64,000 bases of DNA from Isoetes taiwanensis (GCA_021234155.1 JAJEKV010000096.1:1560010-1624009), one strand, 5' to 3'; shown: positions 43,588 to 55,740, numbered from the stretch's first letter. Numbers and translations are program-made. The notes: generated from the sequence alone by a model not told the origin.

Positions 43588-45120
43588 TAATCGTTGTCAG
43601 GCTCAATGGCATACACAGGTGCTTTTTTGGTTTGATTTCGTCATCAAATTTCGGCCTGGCACACTTCAAGGGACATATGCTCTTTCTCGCAGATCCTATT
43701 TCGAAGCTATTCTAGGACATGATCGTTTTCATCTTATGGCCTTGTTCGAGAGGCCATATGATACATCCTTGTTGGAGTCTGTTCGAGCATCTCTTCTTTT
43801 TGTTTCTTTGGCGCAAGATGTATTTTCACATCTTGGCTCAGCATTGTCTTCCTGGCAAATGTGGTTGGACTATGATCATTTTGAGGCTCAAGATGGACTT
43901 CTATTTTGCGATGGACTTCTATATGTTTCGGACGGTACTCCCCAAATTCAAGTTCTGTCGTCCTATCATGATTCTCCTCTTGCTGGCCATTTTGGGATTG
44001 CCAAGACTTTGGAACTCATTGCTCCAGATTATTGGTGGCCAGGTCTCCGCCGCACTGTTGAGACTTTTCTACGCTCGTGTGATATTTGCTGTCGTGCAAA
44101 AATTCCCAAGCACCGTTCACATGGCCTGCTTCAGTCTTTACCAGTTCCAGCTGGTCCTTGGAAAAGCATTTCAGTGGATTTCATTGTCGAGCTTCCATCC
44201 TCCCAGGGCCATTGACGCCATCCTGATTGTCGTTGACTGTTTTTCCAAGATGGCGCATTTCATTCCTTGTAACACTTATATCTCCAGTGAAGCCACGACT
44301 GTTCTCTTACTTCGAGAGACGGTTCGGCTTACCAGATACCATTGTTGGTGACTGCGACCCCCAGTTTGTTGCCGATTTTTGGAAGCATCTTTTGCAACTC
44401 TTGTATGTGGAACGTTCGATCTCTTTACGACATCGTCCAAAAACCAAACAGTACTTGCGATGCTTCATCAATTATTAGCAGGATGACTGGGTTGATTAGC
44501 TACTCCTGGCAAAATTTGCTTACAATAATTTTGTCCATGATTCCACAGGCCAGACACCATTCTTTAGTAAATTTGGCATGCATCACCGGTGGTCTTTCAT
44601 TGCTCTTTGACATGACTCAGTCAATCTCAGTGCTGAGGACAGGCTCGAGAAGCTTCGCATGCTTCATGATGATCTTCAGCACCATCTCCTCTAGGCCCAA
44701 GCACGTTATCATTATGACGTGGATTAGCATCGCCAAGATGCTCCTTCTTTTACAGTTGGTGATCTTGTTCGGCTCTTGCATCGGGATTGGCCGATAGTTC
44801 GTCCTTGTAACAAGCTCGACTACCGGTGCTTGGGTCCCTATCGGATCATTGAACGAGTTGATGATGCTGCTTTTTGTCTCGAGCTTCCGCCGTTAATTCA
44901 ACTTCACCCAGTGTTCCATGTGTTTTTGTTGGAATCTTATATGGCGAATCCATTTCCAGATCGAGTACCTCCACCACCACCACTAGTGGATATTAATGAT
45001 CATAAGGAGTTCGAGGTTCGAGAGATTCTGAACTCCAAGTTTCTTCGTCGGCGATTGTATTACTTGGTCGATTGGGAAGGATACTCACCAAGTGATAGAA
45101 TCTGGGAGCCTGCCGACTAA
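43587..45120 (+). pseudogene. G1-plus RNase H end, integrase and chromodomain
   Basis: This is the right part of the element whose left part ends at 27,073. It begins LNRCQAQW and DFVIKFRPGTLQGTYALSRR. The integrase zinc finger HDSPLAGHFGIAKT with CDICCRAK follows (43,619-44,215), then core VVDCFSKMAHFIPC in a shifted frame and GDCDPQFVADFW. The tail PCNKLDYRCLGPYRI and LHPVFHVFLLESY, and a chromodomain EFEVREILNSKFLRRRLYYL with VDWEGYSPSDRIWEPAD (44,776-45,120), complete it. The chromodomain is better preserved than in G1-minus, but the integrase is frameshifted. Confidence 0.9.
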
Positions 45121-45214
45121 TGCTCCTGATAAAATTGCAGAGTTTCACTGATGTTACCCGGATAAGACAAGTTTGAGTACTCCGGCCTCAGCTCTGAGGA
45201 CTCATCGCCGTCGT

Positions 45215-45226
45215 AAGAGGGGGATG
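45215..45226 (+). other. G1-plus polypurine tract
   Basis: AGAGGGGGATGG directly precedes the LTR start TGTGACGACC at 45,227. Confidence 0.85.
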
Positions 45227-45588
45227 GTGTGACGACCATAGAGATATTCGTATCATACGAACTTTATATTCGTAATGAAATTCTAGTCTATCCACGTGTC
45301 TGTCACATCATGTAAAAAATGAAGTGACATAATCTTTTTTCTTGGATTTCATATTTTCATATCTTGCGTCCAGGGAAATTAGATAATTCCCCTTGAAATT
45401 GTCTTGGTCTTCTTCGATCATACAATTACACAGATGAGATCGCATCAAAGACCCATTGAAGGCACATTATATTGGTCTTAAAACACTACTCTTCCATCGC
45501 CAAAAAAGAAATGCCCTTAACTATGACGTCTGCCTTGCCTTGTTGTTTTTGCGGAATATATTGGCCTCCTTTCTTTCTCCTGCTGTCA
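45227..45588 (+). repeat. G1-plus 3' LTR
   Basis: It starts TGTGACGACCATAGAGATAT, nearly the same first 33 bases as the G1-minus LTR, and can be read to a CA end at 45,588. The body differs from the G1-minus LTR, so the two are related families or subfamilies. The right boundary is inferred. Confidence 0.7.
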
Positions 45589-46051
45589 TGAACCTATGCG
45601 AAAACAAGGAAAATACTTGGAAAATATGCAAGGAATACAGAGGAAATATGCCAAGACCGGTGAAGAATCTAATATATGAACAAGAATCAAGAGTGCAATG
45701 GCCCAAAGGCAAACATGAACACGAGAAAGATGCCTAGAATGCTCAAGACTGGCGTTGAACTGGAATTCTTTGACAAGAAGGAGATGCCTCCTTATATATC
45801 TAGACCAACGGTCAGGATTGGGCCACTTCAATGGATGGCATCGCGCCAAGTGTCGTGCATACATGTAGGTTCTAGAATATTCTAGAACCTCCTGGAACCC
45901 CACATATGAGAAAGATGCGAGGGATATGTTTAATAAGTATTGGTAGCGCACTTGGCAAAGATGTGTAGCTTGCAACTAGAAGGTTGCAAATTCAACCCCA
46001 GTCTTGTGCAACTACCTTTTTGCATCTGTGTGACGACTATCTTTTGTACAT
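45589..46051 (-). repeat. LTR-like copy of the G1-minus type
   Basis: On the plus strand it runs from TGAACCTATGCG to CTTTTGTACAT. It is collinear with 27,074-27,515, including the TATA region and the tRNA-like boxes, but lacks the terminal TGTGACGACCATAGGG. It abuts the G1-plus LTR tail to tail. It may be a truncated solo LTR. Confidence 0.75.
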
Positions 46052-46260
46052 GTAGAGGCAAGCCTGCTAAAAAACAAATTTAAGAAGGTTCTTAGTCTCA
46101 AGATATATATGTACAAAGAATGTTTGACACGCCACTCAGATAACCCAACATCGTGGCAACTTTCTAACCTAACATGTCGCAACTTTCTGCATTGGAAGAA
46201 AATTGAGCATAGACTTGGCCATTATCTATTAACCTTCCATTTATTAAGACCGCACGATAT

Positions 46261-47070
46261 TTTCATATTCTATCATATTTGAATATTCTCTATATTTGTG
46301 TAGGTCCCTAGTTGGTAGATCCTTACTAAACCATTCGTATCAGATGATAATGTTATTGGTCTTAAATGGCAAGGATCAACTTGATTTCGTACTTGAAGAA
46401 AATATCTTAGGGGTGGGTGACTGTGAAGCACGCACATAAGGGCAAAAACTTCAGTAGAATTGGGTTAAGAAACGATTTTAGCGTTCTATTTTGGTATATC
46501 ATAAGGAACTTAGCTGTCAATTGACACAAGACTGCATCTCGAAAAATTTGAAGTCCTCTATGAATGTTCTAAGTCTTATCGCTATTTTAATTACAATAGA
46601 CCATAGTGACCATCCATGGGCCAGAAAACGCCCCTCAATAGACCATCATCAAAATATCCAGGTAGCCAAGGCATTAGATTTATTTCATATTCTATAATAT
46701 TTGAATTTTCTCTTAGTTTGTGTAGGTCCCTAATTGGTAGATCCTTATTAAACCATTCGTATGAGATGATAATGTTAGTAGTATTAAAGGCAAGGATCAA
46801 CTTGATTTCGTACTTGAAGAAAATACCTTAGGGGTGGGTGACCGTGAAGCACCCACATAAGGGCAAAAACTTCAGTAGAATTGGGTTAAGAAACGACTTT
46901 AGGAGTCTTAAGTTCATAAGGAACTTAACTGCAATTGACACGACTACATCTCGACAAATTTGAAGTCCTCTACGAATGTTCTAAGTCTTATCACTATTTT
47001 AATGACAATAGACCATAGTAACCATCCATGGGCCAGCAAATGCCCCTCAATAGACCACCAAATGGCCATC
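46261..47070. repeat. about 420-bp tandem duplication upstream of the receptor kinase
   Basis: The segment beginning TTTCATATTCTATMATATTT is found at 46,261 and again at 46,683 (offset 422). Both run through GTGTAGGTCCCTA, GATCAACTTGATTTCGTACT and CATCCATGGGCCAG. The copies differ by small indels and substitutions. The second ends about 160 bp before the kinase start codon, so the promoter region has been duplicated. Confidence 0.9.
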
Positions 47071-47227
47071 AAACAAAATACCCAACAAAAGACAATCCAA
47101 AAAAAGGAAACGCGACCGTGGACAAAAAGTGGGAAACAAAATTTGGGCATCCAACTTCAAAAAAGTGGACGGTTAATAAAAAGGCTGAATGGAGGAATGG
47201 CATTTGTTTTGAGGCCAATTCTCCTCC

Positions 47228-49705
47228 ATGGCTGGAAATTTAGCCATGAACATCAAGTTCTTTCTCTTATACTTCTTCCTTTTAAAATTCTCCTCAGCTT
47301 CAACAATATCCTATATTTATGGGGAACTAGGATGGAGTGTAACCAACGATTACCAGTATGCACTCAACAACGGCAGGAGCTACAAACCAACAGGGTTCGG
47401 ATTTGATGGGGTAAATCAGACCCACAACGCGACAATCAAATTCATGCTGGTGTTTCTGGGGGATCAAAGAACTGGGCAATCCAATCTTTCGATAGTGGCA
47501 TTCGATGAGGGTATGGAAGATGTTGCAGATGTTATATGGGCATCCAATGTGACGTTCAGCATGAACGCCAGGCTGCAACTTCAAATGGATGGGGACCTAG
47601 TTCTCACAGATCAGAATAATCAGACTCTCTGGTCTACTGGCACACCAAACAAAGGAGTATCCCAACTATGGCTTATGGACTATGGAGCATTGCGACTTGT
47701 GGATACAAACGATCGCACTGTTTGGAGCAGTTTTAACAGCCCAACAGATCAGCTAGTGTGTGGCCAAGTTCTGAAACCTGGCTTGGAGCTTAGGTCTGGA
47801 GATTATAGTTTTAGGGCAGAGGAAAAAGGAGCTGCACTCTATTTCCATCATCATCTATATCGGACATGGAATGCCACAGATCAGAGCAGCAATACTTTTG
47901 TTACTCTTTGTTGTACTCAATGGGGAGCAACTCTTCAACTGAGATCTGATATAGGTAATATTTCTGATGCTGGGTATTACAGTCAAAATTGGCTCTATTG
48001 TGATGGTATCACAGATAAACTAGATATGTTTTGGTTGTGGGTAAGCCAAACAAGCGACTTATCTTATGTGGCAGTACTCTCTCTTGAGGGAGATGGGGTG
48101 CTTACAATCACCAAGTTATCAGTTCAGACCTCTAATTTTCAAGGCAATGATACCTGTGACCTGCCAAACAAATGTGGCCAATATGGTCTATGTTCTTCTG
48201 GCAATAACTGCGCTTGCCCCTTGAATTCCACCTACTTCAAGGCCATTGACGACTCGAATCCAGCCGCAGGTTGTCAATTTGCCGATGGATTCAACAGATC
48301 TGGCACTTGCATGATGATCAATCAGCTTGGAATTGATTATTTTGAAACAAAATTCTCCAGCCCCAATCAAACAAGCATCTCAGAAGAGGTATGCCATACA
48401 AGTTGTTCTAATAGTTCTAGTTGTAGTGCAGCCTTTTATCATAGAGATACAAAATATTGCTTCCTGGTGGATCATATATACAGCCTTAAATCTGCAAATA
48501 ACAGTTACTCAGCATATTTTAAACTCTGCAAGCAGTTCACAGCTTCCTCTTCATCTCATGTTGTCTTTATTGCAGCAATTGCTGCAGGAGTATCTTGTTT
48601 TGTAGTGTTTATAATTGCGATTTTTCTGTGGCTTAAAGTCAGGGGCATCCAAGAAGGCGAAGAAGAAGATGGCATTTTAAGCAGTTATTTATCTGAGACA
48701 ACTCTAAGAAGATTCTCTTTGAAGGAACTTGAAAAGATCACTAGTAGTTTTAGTGATAAGCTTGGGAATGGGGCATTTGGAACAGTGTACAAGGGGAGGT
48801 TGGCAAATGGGAATTTTGTTGCAGTGAAGACACTCAATGGATTAAGACAGGAAGCTAAAGACTTTTATGCAGAGGTGTCAGTACTAAGCAGGGTTCGCCA
48901 CTTCAACTTAGTACAATTGGTTGGATTCTGTAGTAACAGAAAAACCAGAGCCCTAGTGTATGAGTATATGGCAAATGGATCCCTTGATCAGCATCTAAAT
49001 GGTGAAAAATCATCCCTACTTAGCTGGGAAACCAGAATGGAAATAGCTGTGGGCTCAGCAAGAGGAATGGCTTATTTGCATGAAGATTGCTTAGAGAAGG
49101 TTCTTCATTTGGATATAAAACCTCAAAACATTCTTTTGGATGAGAATTTCTGTCCAAAGGTTTCAGACTTTGGACTTTCAAGGCTACTAGACAGAGCTGA
49201 GAACCAACTTTTTATGACTACAATATGTGGCACTCCTGGCTACCTTGCGCCGGAGTTGATAAGGGGTGAAGCCATAGGAGTGGAGAGTGATGTTTATGGT
49301 TTTGGAGTGGTATTGCTGGAGATTTTGGCAGGAGCTAGACCTATAGAACCAAATGGGCAAGAGTTTTGGAATTTGAGTAGGGATGACAATGTTGTTAGGA
49401 GTGTTGTGGACAGTAGGCTTGAAAAAACATTCAGTTTAGAAGAAGCCAGACGACTGATCAGAGTTGCAGCTCTTTGCATCAACCATGAGCCTGGCCTCAG
49501 GCCTCACATGTCTTCTGTAGTTCAGATGTTGGAGGGCAATATCGAGGTTCCTCAGTTCGTAAATGAACCACAATTTTATCCCAAACTCCAAGCCAGCGTC
49601 AATGAGCGCTTTATGAAATTGTTGGAGTCTCGCTCTCTGAATTTCTCATCTTCTCAGACAGGGGCAAGCACATCCTTATCCAGTCCTGTGGTAGCACCAC
49701 GTTGA
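47228..49705 (+). CDS. G-type lectin receptor-like serine/threonine kinase, intronless
   Basis: An 825-residue plasma-membrane receptor kinase of the S-domain (SD2-5-like) class. Signal peptide 1-25. Bulb-lectin domain about 60-190 (LQLQMDGDLVLTDQNNQTLW, TVWSSFNSPTDQLV). EGF-like Cys cluster about 310-340 (CDLPNKCGQYGLCSSGNNCA). PAN-like Cys region about 350-435. Transmembrane helix about 444-470. Kinase about 500-775: glycine loop GNGAFGTVYKG, catalytic Lys534 (VAVK), catalytic loop HLDIKPQN with His627 and Asp629, DFG Asp647, and TPGYLAPE. The Arg of HRD is Leu, so it is a non-RD kinase, a class often linked to immune signalling. The ATG at 47,228 gives the best signal peptide; an in-frame ATG at 47,246 is possible. 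No frame damage; likely functional. Confidence 0.93.
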   Translation: MAGNLAMNIKFFLLYFFLLKFSSASTISYIYGELGWSVTNDYQYALNNGRSYKPTGFGFDGVNQTHNATIKFMLVFLGDQRTGQSNLSIVAFDEGMEDVADVIWASNVTFSMNARLQLQMDGDLVLTDQNNQTLWSTGTPNKGVSQLWLMDYGALRLVDTNDRTVWSSFNSPTDQLVCGQVLKPGLELRSGDYSFRAEEKGAALYFHHHLYRTWNATDQSSNTFVTLCCTQWGATLQLRSDIGNISDAGYYSQNWLYCDGITDKLDMFWLWVSQTSDLSYVAVLSLEGDGVLTITKLSVQTSNFQGNDTCDLPNKCGQYGLCSSGNNCACPLNSTYFKAIDDSNPAAGCQFADGFNRSGTCMMINQLGIDYFETKFSSPNQTSISEEVCHTSCSNSSSCSAAFYHRDTKYCFLVDHIYSLKSANNSYSAYFKLCKQFTASSSSHVVFIAAIAAGVSCFVVFIIAIFLWLKVRGIQEGEEEDGILSSYLSETTLRRFSLKELEKITSSFSDKLGNGAFGTVYKGRLANGNFVAVKTLNGLRQEAKDFYAEVSVLSRVRHFNLVQLVGFCSNRKTRALVYEYMANGSLDQHLNGEKSSLLSWETRMEIAVGSARGMAYLHEDCLEKVLHLDIKPQNILLDENFCPKVSDFGLSRLLDRAENQLFMTTICGTPGYLAPELIRGEAIGVESDVYGFGVVLLEILAGARPIEPNGQEFWNLSRDDNVVRSVVDSRLEKTFSLEEARRLIRVAALCINHEPGLRPHMSSVVQMLEGNIEVPQFVNEPQFYPKLQASVNERFMKLLESRSLNFSSSQTGASTSLSSPVVAPR

Positions 49706-50042
49706 TATACTATCCGTGTTCAATTCTTTAACAAATCTTTATGCAACATGCTTTGTATTGGATACCCTGCCGTGTGTAGAAATTAAATAGTCCACTCCAC
49801 AGCTTAAAACATGTCTCAAATTATTAGGGTTGAAATTGACTCTATAGCAACAATATAATAATAACTAAACTAGTAACGGTGCCCAGCGTTGCTGGGCATT
49901 AGTTGGAAATATTGGAAATCTGTAAATGTCTTGACTGCAATGCGAAAAGTGTGCAGTAACTTTTTTATTATAACAACAAATTTTCAAAAATATCCTTTTA
50001 TTGTTGACATCTTGAAAATTGCACATTGAAGAGGTAGTACAT
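49706..50042. other. kinase 3' flank with short GC-rich stem
   Basis: It contains the small hairpin GTGCCCAGCGTTGCTGGGCA at 49,879-49,898 within an AT-rich stretch. No further gene is seen. Confidence 0.6.
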
Positions 50043-50158
50043 CTTTACTCATAACAGATCTGGTGTTTTGTCTTTAGGCAAACCAATGCGCAATTTCTGG
50101 CTTTACTCATAACAGATCTGGTGTTTTGTCTTTAGGCAAACCAATGCGCAATTTCTGG
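50043..50158. repeat. perfect 58-bp tandem duplication
   Basis: Copies at 50,043-50,100 and 50,101-50,158 appear identical by eye, starting CTTTACTCATAACAGATCTG. Identity implies a recent event or an assembly duplication. Confidence 0.93.
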
Positions 50159-50234
50159 GAAGAAAGCAAAATGGAGGGGCTGTAAAGGGATCTTGAATTG
50201 TATGACATTGTTTCTTTCCACGTTGCATATGACT

Positions 50235-50470
50235 TATGAATATTTATTGAGGAGGTTGTGAAGTTATCTTGTTCGATTTATCTTGTGAATATTCATTGAG
50301 GAGGTTATAAAATTATCTTGTAAGTATCTCTTGAGGGTTGGAAAGTTGCATGAAGCAAGTACCAGTTGCCTAAACAAATTAAGTCGTCTTGTGAATATGC
50401 GTGGCAGAGGTTGCAAAGTTGAATGAACATGTGAACATGTGTGGAGGTTGTGAAGTTGCATGAACAGGGT
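50235..50470. repeat. degenerate tandem repeat (GAGGAGGTTGTGAAGTT type)
   Basis: About five imperfect units contain GTGAATATTCATTGAGGAGG or variants, and then AAGTTGCATGAA. Unit length varies around 50-60 bp. Confidence 0.7.
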
Positions 50471-51044
50471 ATTAGATTGCCCTAACAATTTAAGTTCATT
50501 CAAGATAATCTCCAAATGGATTTACCATAAAAAACATTACAACACTTTACAATGGACAAAATATAGGCATTGCAAAATTGCTAGCTTTTTTCATCGCGTA
50601 ACCACCAGTGCATAGGTCTAGTTTGCGTCTCTGGTTAAATTGTTTGAAAACTTTGGTTTACTCCTATATGCTCCCCATGGAAACCTACTTATTTACGATG
50701 AATGGAGTGTATGTCAATCTCAGAATAGAATAGTTAGATCTTAACATGCAAATCAAGTTTTTTTATGGTTAAGAACCGCTTCAAAGAACCGTACCATACA
50801 TGTAATATACCAATGCATGCATGTGTCGCTAACAACGTTCAAACATGCCAGCCTTTCTTTAACTCATCATAATGATGTCGAATACACAAATGTTACATTT
50901 TTCCCTACCTCATATGCATGGTACCTCGATTCTCATTTGTGTCTGATCAGGATGCAACTTACAAATTCTCACTTCTCTTTTGCATGTAGGATCACCTAAA
51001 CAATGATGTTTTCATGAGGAAAATGAACATTAACATTCACCAAA

Positions 51045-52757
51045 ACAAAATACACTTTTTTATTTAACAGTCTGATCCTCACAAATGTTTCAAATGGAGT
51101 CGTTTCTAGCTCTGGAAGGCGAAATAGAGCTTTATAGAAGGACCTACATACTATGCTTTTAGAAATGTCCTGTAGATCAAGCAAGCAAATGTATCAATGC
51201 AGCAAGTCATACACCTCTGCAGAGCTGGTTTTGGTGCAGATTTTGTGTGGCTCAGAAATGATACCAGGAGAAATGTAGATCCATCTACAACATGAAGAGA
51301 CATAGTTGAGAAAACTAACTAATATGGATCTACCTGACAATCTATGCATCTCCAAATGAAACCACCAGTTATGATTATAACTGTTAGCATTAGATGCATT
51401 GCATTATAGTATTTGCAAGCGAAATTCTGTGGCCTTTAACATATCAAAGAAAACTAACCTCAATTCCTCAAATGTGTAGTGTAATATGAGATGCAAAAGT
51501 CCAGAATCTCAAGATGTTAGGAGCGAGAGCTGTCCTTATTAAACCTGACCCCATTTCTGGCCAGCTCAAGCACCTACACCAACCACCATATCATGCATGA
51601 AATTCATATAAGAAAAGAAGAAAACGATACGTTGGTGTAGACTACCAACCTATAGAAAGGAAATACAAATTCTTACCTGAGTGGCCAAGTATTTTAACTT
51701 GGAACAGAATGTGTTGAAACTAATGGTTGCCCATTTACTCCATTTCGTAATGCAACCGGCTCTGTTGTTGCCACTGTCATTCGTCCAAGACCATGCCACG
51801 TTTAAATAATGCCCTAAATGTTGCAAACGAACTGGAGGAGGCAAAATACACTTTTTTATTTAACAGTCTGATCCTCACAAATGTTTCAAATGGAGTCATT
51901 TCTAACTCTAGAAGGAGAAATAGAGCTTTATAGAAGGACCTATATACTATGCTTTTAGAAATGTCCTGTAGATCAAGCAAGCATACCGTATCAATGCAGC
52001 AAGTCATACACATCTGCAGAGCTGGTTTTGGTGCAGATTTTGTGTGGCTCAAACTTGTTGCTTTGTTAGCATTGCACCAATGTATGAAATCATGATGGTT
52101 CAGAAATGATACCAGGAGAAGAGAGAAATGTAGATCCATCTACAACATGAAGAGACATAGTTGAGAAAGCTAACTAATATGGATCTACCTGACAATTTAT
52201 GCATCTCCAAATGAAACCACCAGTTATGATTCTAACTGTTAGATTAGATGCATTGCATTATAGTATTTGTAAGCGAAATTCTATGACCTTAACATATCAA
52301 AGAAAACTAATCTCAATTCCTCAAACGTGTAGTGTAATATGAGATGCAAAAGTCCAGAACCTCAAGATGCCAGGAGCGAGAGCTGTTCTTATTAAACCTG
52401 ATCCCATTTCTGGCAAGCTCAAACACCTACACCAACCAGCACATCATGCATGAAATTCACATCAGAAAAGGAGAAAACGATACGTTGGTGTAGACAACCG
52501 ACCAATACTAAAGGAAATACAAATTCTTACCTGAGTGGCCAAGTACTTTAACTTGGAACAAAATGTATTGAAACTAATGGTTGCCCATTTACTCCATTTC
52601 CTAATGCAACAGTTAAGCTTTTCTCATTTTTATTTGCATAACAACCACCATCCTTAGCAGATTTTGCTGAACCGGCTCTGTTGTTGCCATTGTCATTCGT
52701 CCAAGACCATGCCACGTTTAAATAATGCCCTAATGTTGCAAACGAACTGGAGGAGGC
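51045..52757. repeat. about 800-bp tandem duplication
   Basis: Copy 1 spans 51,045-51,841 and copy 2 starts at 51,842 with the same CAAAATACACTTTTTTATTT. Both end near GTTGCAAACGAACTGGAGGAGG. Copy 2 has extra stretches near 52,050-52,098 and 52,611-52,670. Short minus frames are shared because of the duplication. I recognise no protein. Confidence 0.9.
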
Positions 52758-52759
52758 CG

Positions 52760-55085
52760 AATATAGCTTTCGCCCACGGCCTTGAATGATGATATAGTGA
52801 CTATAACCAATCCATCCCTTGTTAACATCTTCTGTTTCGGATTAGTCGCCCACAAGGCCCCCAAAAAGTAACTCGCATTCATAATCATGATGGAAACCAG
52901 TATAAGGGTGGTTTTTAATACATGCAACTCGTAATGTCAATGAAAACTAGATGACTTTCATGGTTTTGTAATATCACTACTAGTTTGATCATAGTTCTTA
53001 TACTAATTCTATGTCTTACACTAGTTTCTTAAAATTATTGCTAGTTTAGGAGGTGATTTTTGAGCCTACATTGTTAATATTATAATCTATGATGATTTTA
53101 CATACTGGTTAGCATGATCAGATACATGGTTTTAACCTAGTTCCAATCCTCCCAAGCTTTTTTTATTAGTTCAAGAACCATGTTTGATTTTGGAAGTGTG
53201 TTATATGTTTTTGGCACATGCTTATTTACTATGCATGTTAGCAGGCTATTATGTTGGTTTATGATGTTGTTTTTTTATACACTTGTTTCAATCCTTAAAA
53301 AGTCATTACGAACTTTGAGCATAATTTCTTATATTAACTAGTAATTCCAACAATTATATCTATTTTTGCACTCCTTTTAGAGCATGATCCTTATTCGTAA
53401 AACTTATGTTATGTACATTGACTTGTCTACTGGTTGCATGGTGTGGTCTATGTTTTCTACCATTATATGTAGCATAGTTTTATGTTGGGCCAAGTGTATA
53501 TTTGTACTTATAGTTGCCAATGCATTCTTTGTGGTATAGTACATTTTGTATGAAAGAGGATTTCGATAATAACCCTTTTGCTACCAACATAAGATCCTTT
53601 TTTAAAACTCAAACAATATTCATACCCATTGTACCATCTAGCAAAAGGCAATAGATGTTCAGATACTGAACTTCACCTAGGCAGCAATTTAGGATAAAAC
53701 ATGCTTCACTTTCATGCAATAAAGAGTTACGAGAAATGCAAAAGCAATCTTGAATTCAAAGCATGATCCTAATTGCATATATTCACATTATATTAACTTC
53801 TAGGGGAATGGAGTCGGCTTGTCCTTGGCTGAATGTAGATGCCTAGTTGGCAGTTCTTATTTATCCTTTCAGATACGATCGGATCGCCAATAAATCATAT
53901 GAGCTCTATGAATAACAATTTTCCTTGGCACTGTTTCATTCGATCGATTGATAAGGACCTATATTTAGCTATAAGTATCAATGGTCATATGAGCACCAAC
54001 GATTTAATCTCATGAAATTGCTAGGTCAAATATGCATGAGCGTTCATTCATTAAAGAAATTCGCTAGATCAAAGATTCATGAACACGCGATCGTTGACCT
54101 TCAAGTCTAGAATCGCATCATAAATATAGACTCTGTTATTTTTTCAAACCAGGAATACAAGCCATTCAATATAGTGGCGACAACTCACATGTTTTTTTTT
54201 TTTTAACCATTATAAATATGAGCCATTTAACATAGTGGCGACACAATCCACACTCAAAAATATTATCAGTGTTCAATGCTAGGCTTGGAACTAAGTTTTC
54301 ACCGCTCCATTTTTGCTTAACTCTAAGTTATGATATTTTCTGATGAAGCACCAGATACAAGTATTATAATTTACTTGGAGAAATTGAATATTTTTAAGCA
54401 ATAAAATATTGATACATTTACTTACTATAGCAATGGGATTGTAATAAATTTATGGAAGGGACAAGTTTCAATGGTTGCAAAATACAATTTATTTATCATT
54501 CCAACTCTCTCAAATTAATTTATTGAAACCAATTAACATTGTTCTCCATATCTGATAGAATTTGGGTTCATGTTATAGTGATCTGAGAATAGAGGCAAGA
54601 TAATCTGACTTAAGGTTTGAACATTTAAAGGGAAAACGTGAAATATCCTATGGTTAAATAAGTGACAAAGTTAAAGGTTAAATATTAGTCTTAAGGGTGC
54701 TCTATGGTCGCCCAATGGTTGCGGAAACAATGGAATCTGTCAAATGAGGTGAAGCCATATTACATTATATCTAGAGAGGGAAGGTTTGAATCAGAGAAGG
54801 GAGTGTTGATCTATATGATCGGAACCGCCTAAAAGAAAAACAATAAGAAGGAGCGAATCAATGCATATGGGTAAGCTGACTTGATCGGGCTGTTTTGCAG
54901 GAGTATGCTTGGGCTTTCGAAGCTAAGTTCTCAAATATTTATACCATAATTGATATTTCATTCCTCTGATATTTCTAGGTGATACTGGAATATTTTATTC
55001 TTAGTGCTATAAGGAGATATTTTGTTTATGCTATAACTTGGATAGAACATGAGTGTTTTGTTAAGATCTTCTCAATTAATATTAA
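52760..55085. other. intergenic DNA, nothing recognised
   Basis: Very AT-rich, without a frame above about 60 codons and without visible element ends. Confidence 0.65.
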
Positions 55086-55087
55086 CA

Positions 55088-55740
55088 ATATCTTCCCCAT
55101 GAAATATCTGAAGCTGTGTTTACGATCCTGAAGCTGAATTGGTTGTCAGTGCTGGTGCTGATGCTTCAATCAAAGTGCATTCCTTAGCTTCTTGGGGGAA
55201 GCAACCTGAAGTGATTGAAAATGGAAAAACTACTCATACAAACTTCTTCCATATTACACTCCATGATGTTACATCCAAATCTGAAGAGTACTTAAACAGG
55301 TGTTCTTCTTACTGGATGGAATGCATCCAACTTTCTTAATTTTAATCAAGAGTTAAGCTATTTTGGTATATATTATAACTTCGCATAAAAAAACTATTCT
55401 ATTCTATTATTTGTTATTCTTCAAATGGACTGCAAGAGTGAATACATACGATGTCTGCAGTTTGCAGGGCCATGGTGCTTATATGTTGCTACCAACCATG
55501 GCTTTCTTTACCATGTAAGTTTACTCAATCTAGGGAAAGGAAAGTGGACGGAGATTTTGCATGGAAGCAATAATAGCCCCATTGTGTGCATGGATCTGCT
55601 GGCTTTGGAAGATGGGATGTTTATATCTTGTTTTCTGGACCATTGATCTGGGAAATATTCTCAGATCAAGGGCGCTTAATTTTTTACACAGGCACCCTAC
55701 GAAAGTTTCAATGGTGCAAAACAGACCAATGGTTGGTGCC
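55088..55740 (+). pseudogene. WDR6-like WD40 protein remnant
   Basis: Three pieces resemble the plant WDR6-type WD40 protein, a tRNA 2'-O-methylation cofactor in other eukaryotes. The first is LVVSAGADASIKVHSLASW (55,139). The second is SEYIRCLQFAGPWCLYVATN, then FLYHVSLLNLGKGKWTEI and SPIVCMDLL (55,425-55,620). The third, in another frame, is GTLRKFQWCKTDQW near 55,690. Frames change between pieces, and the remaining repeats are absent on both sides. It looks like a fragment left by duplication, not a working gene. Confidence 0.6.
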
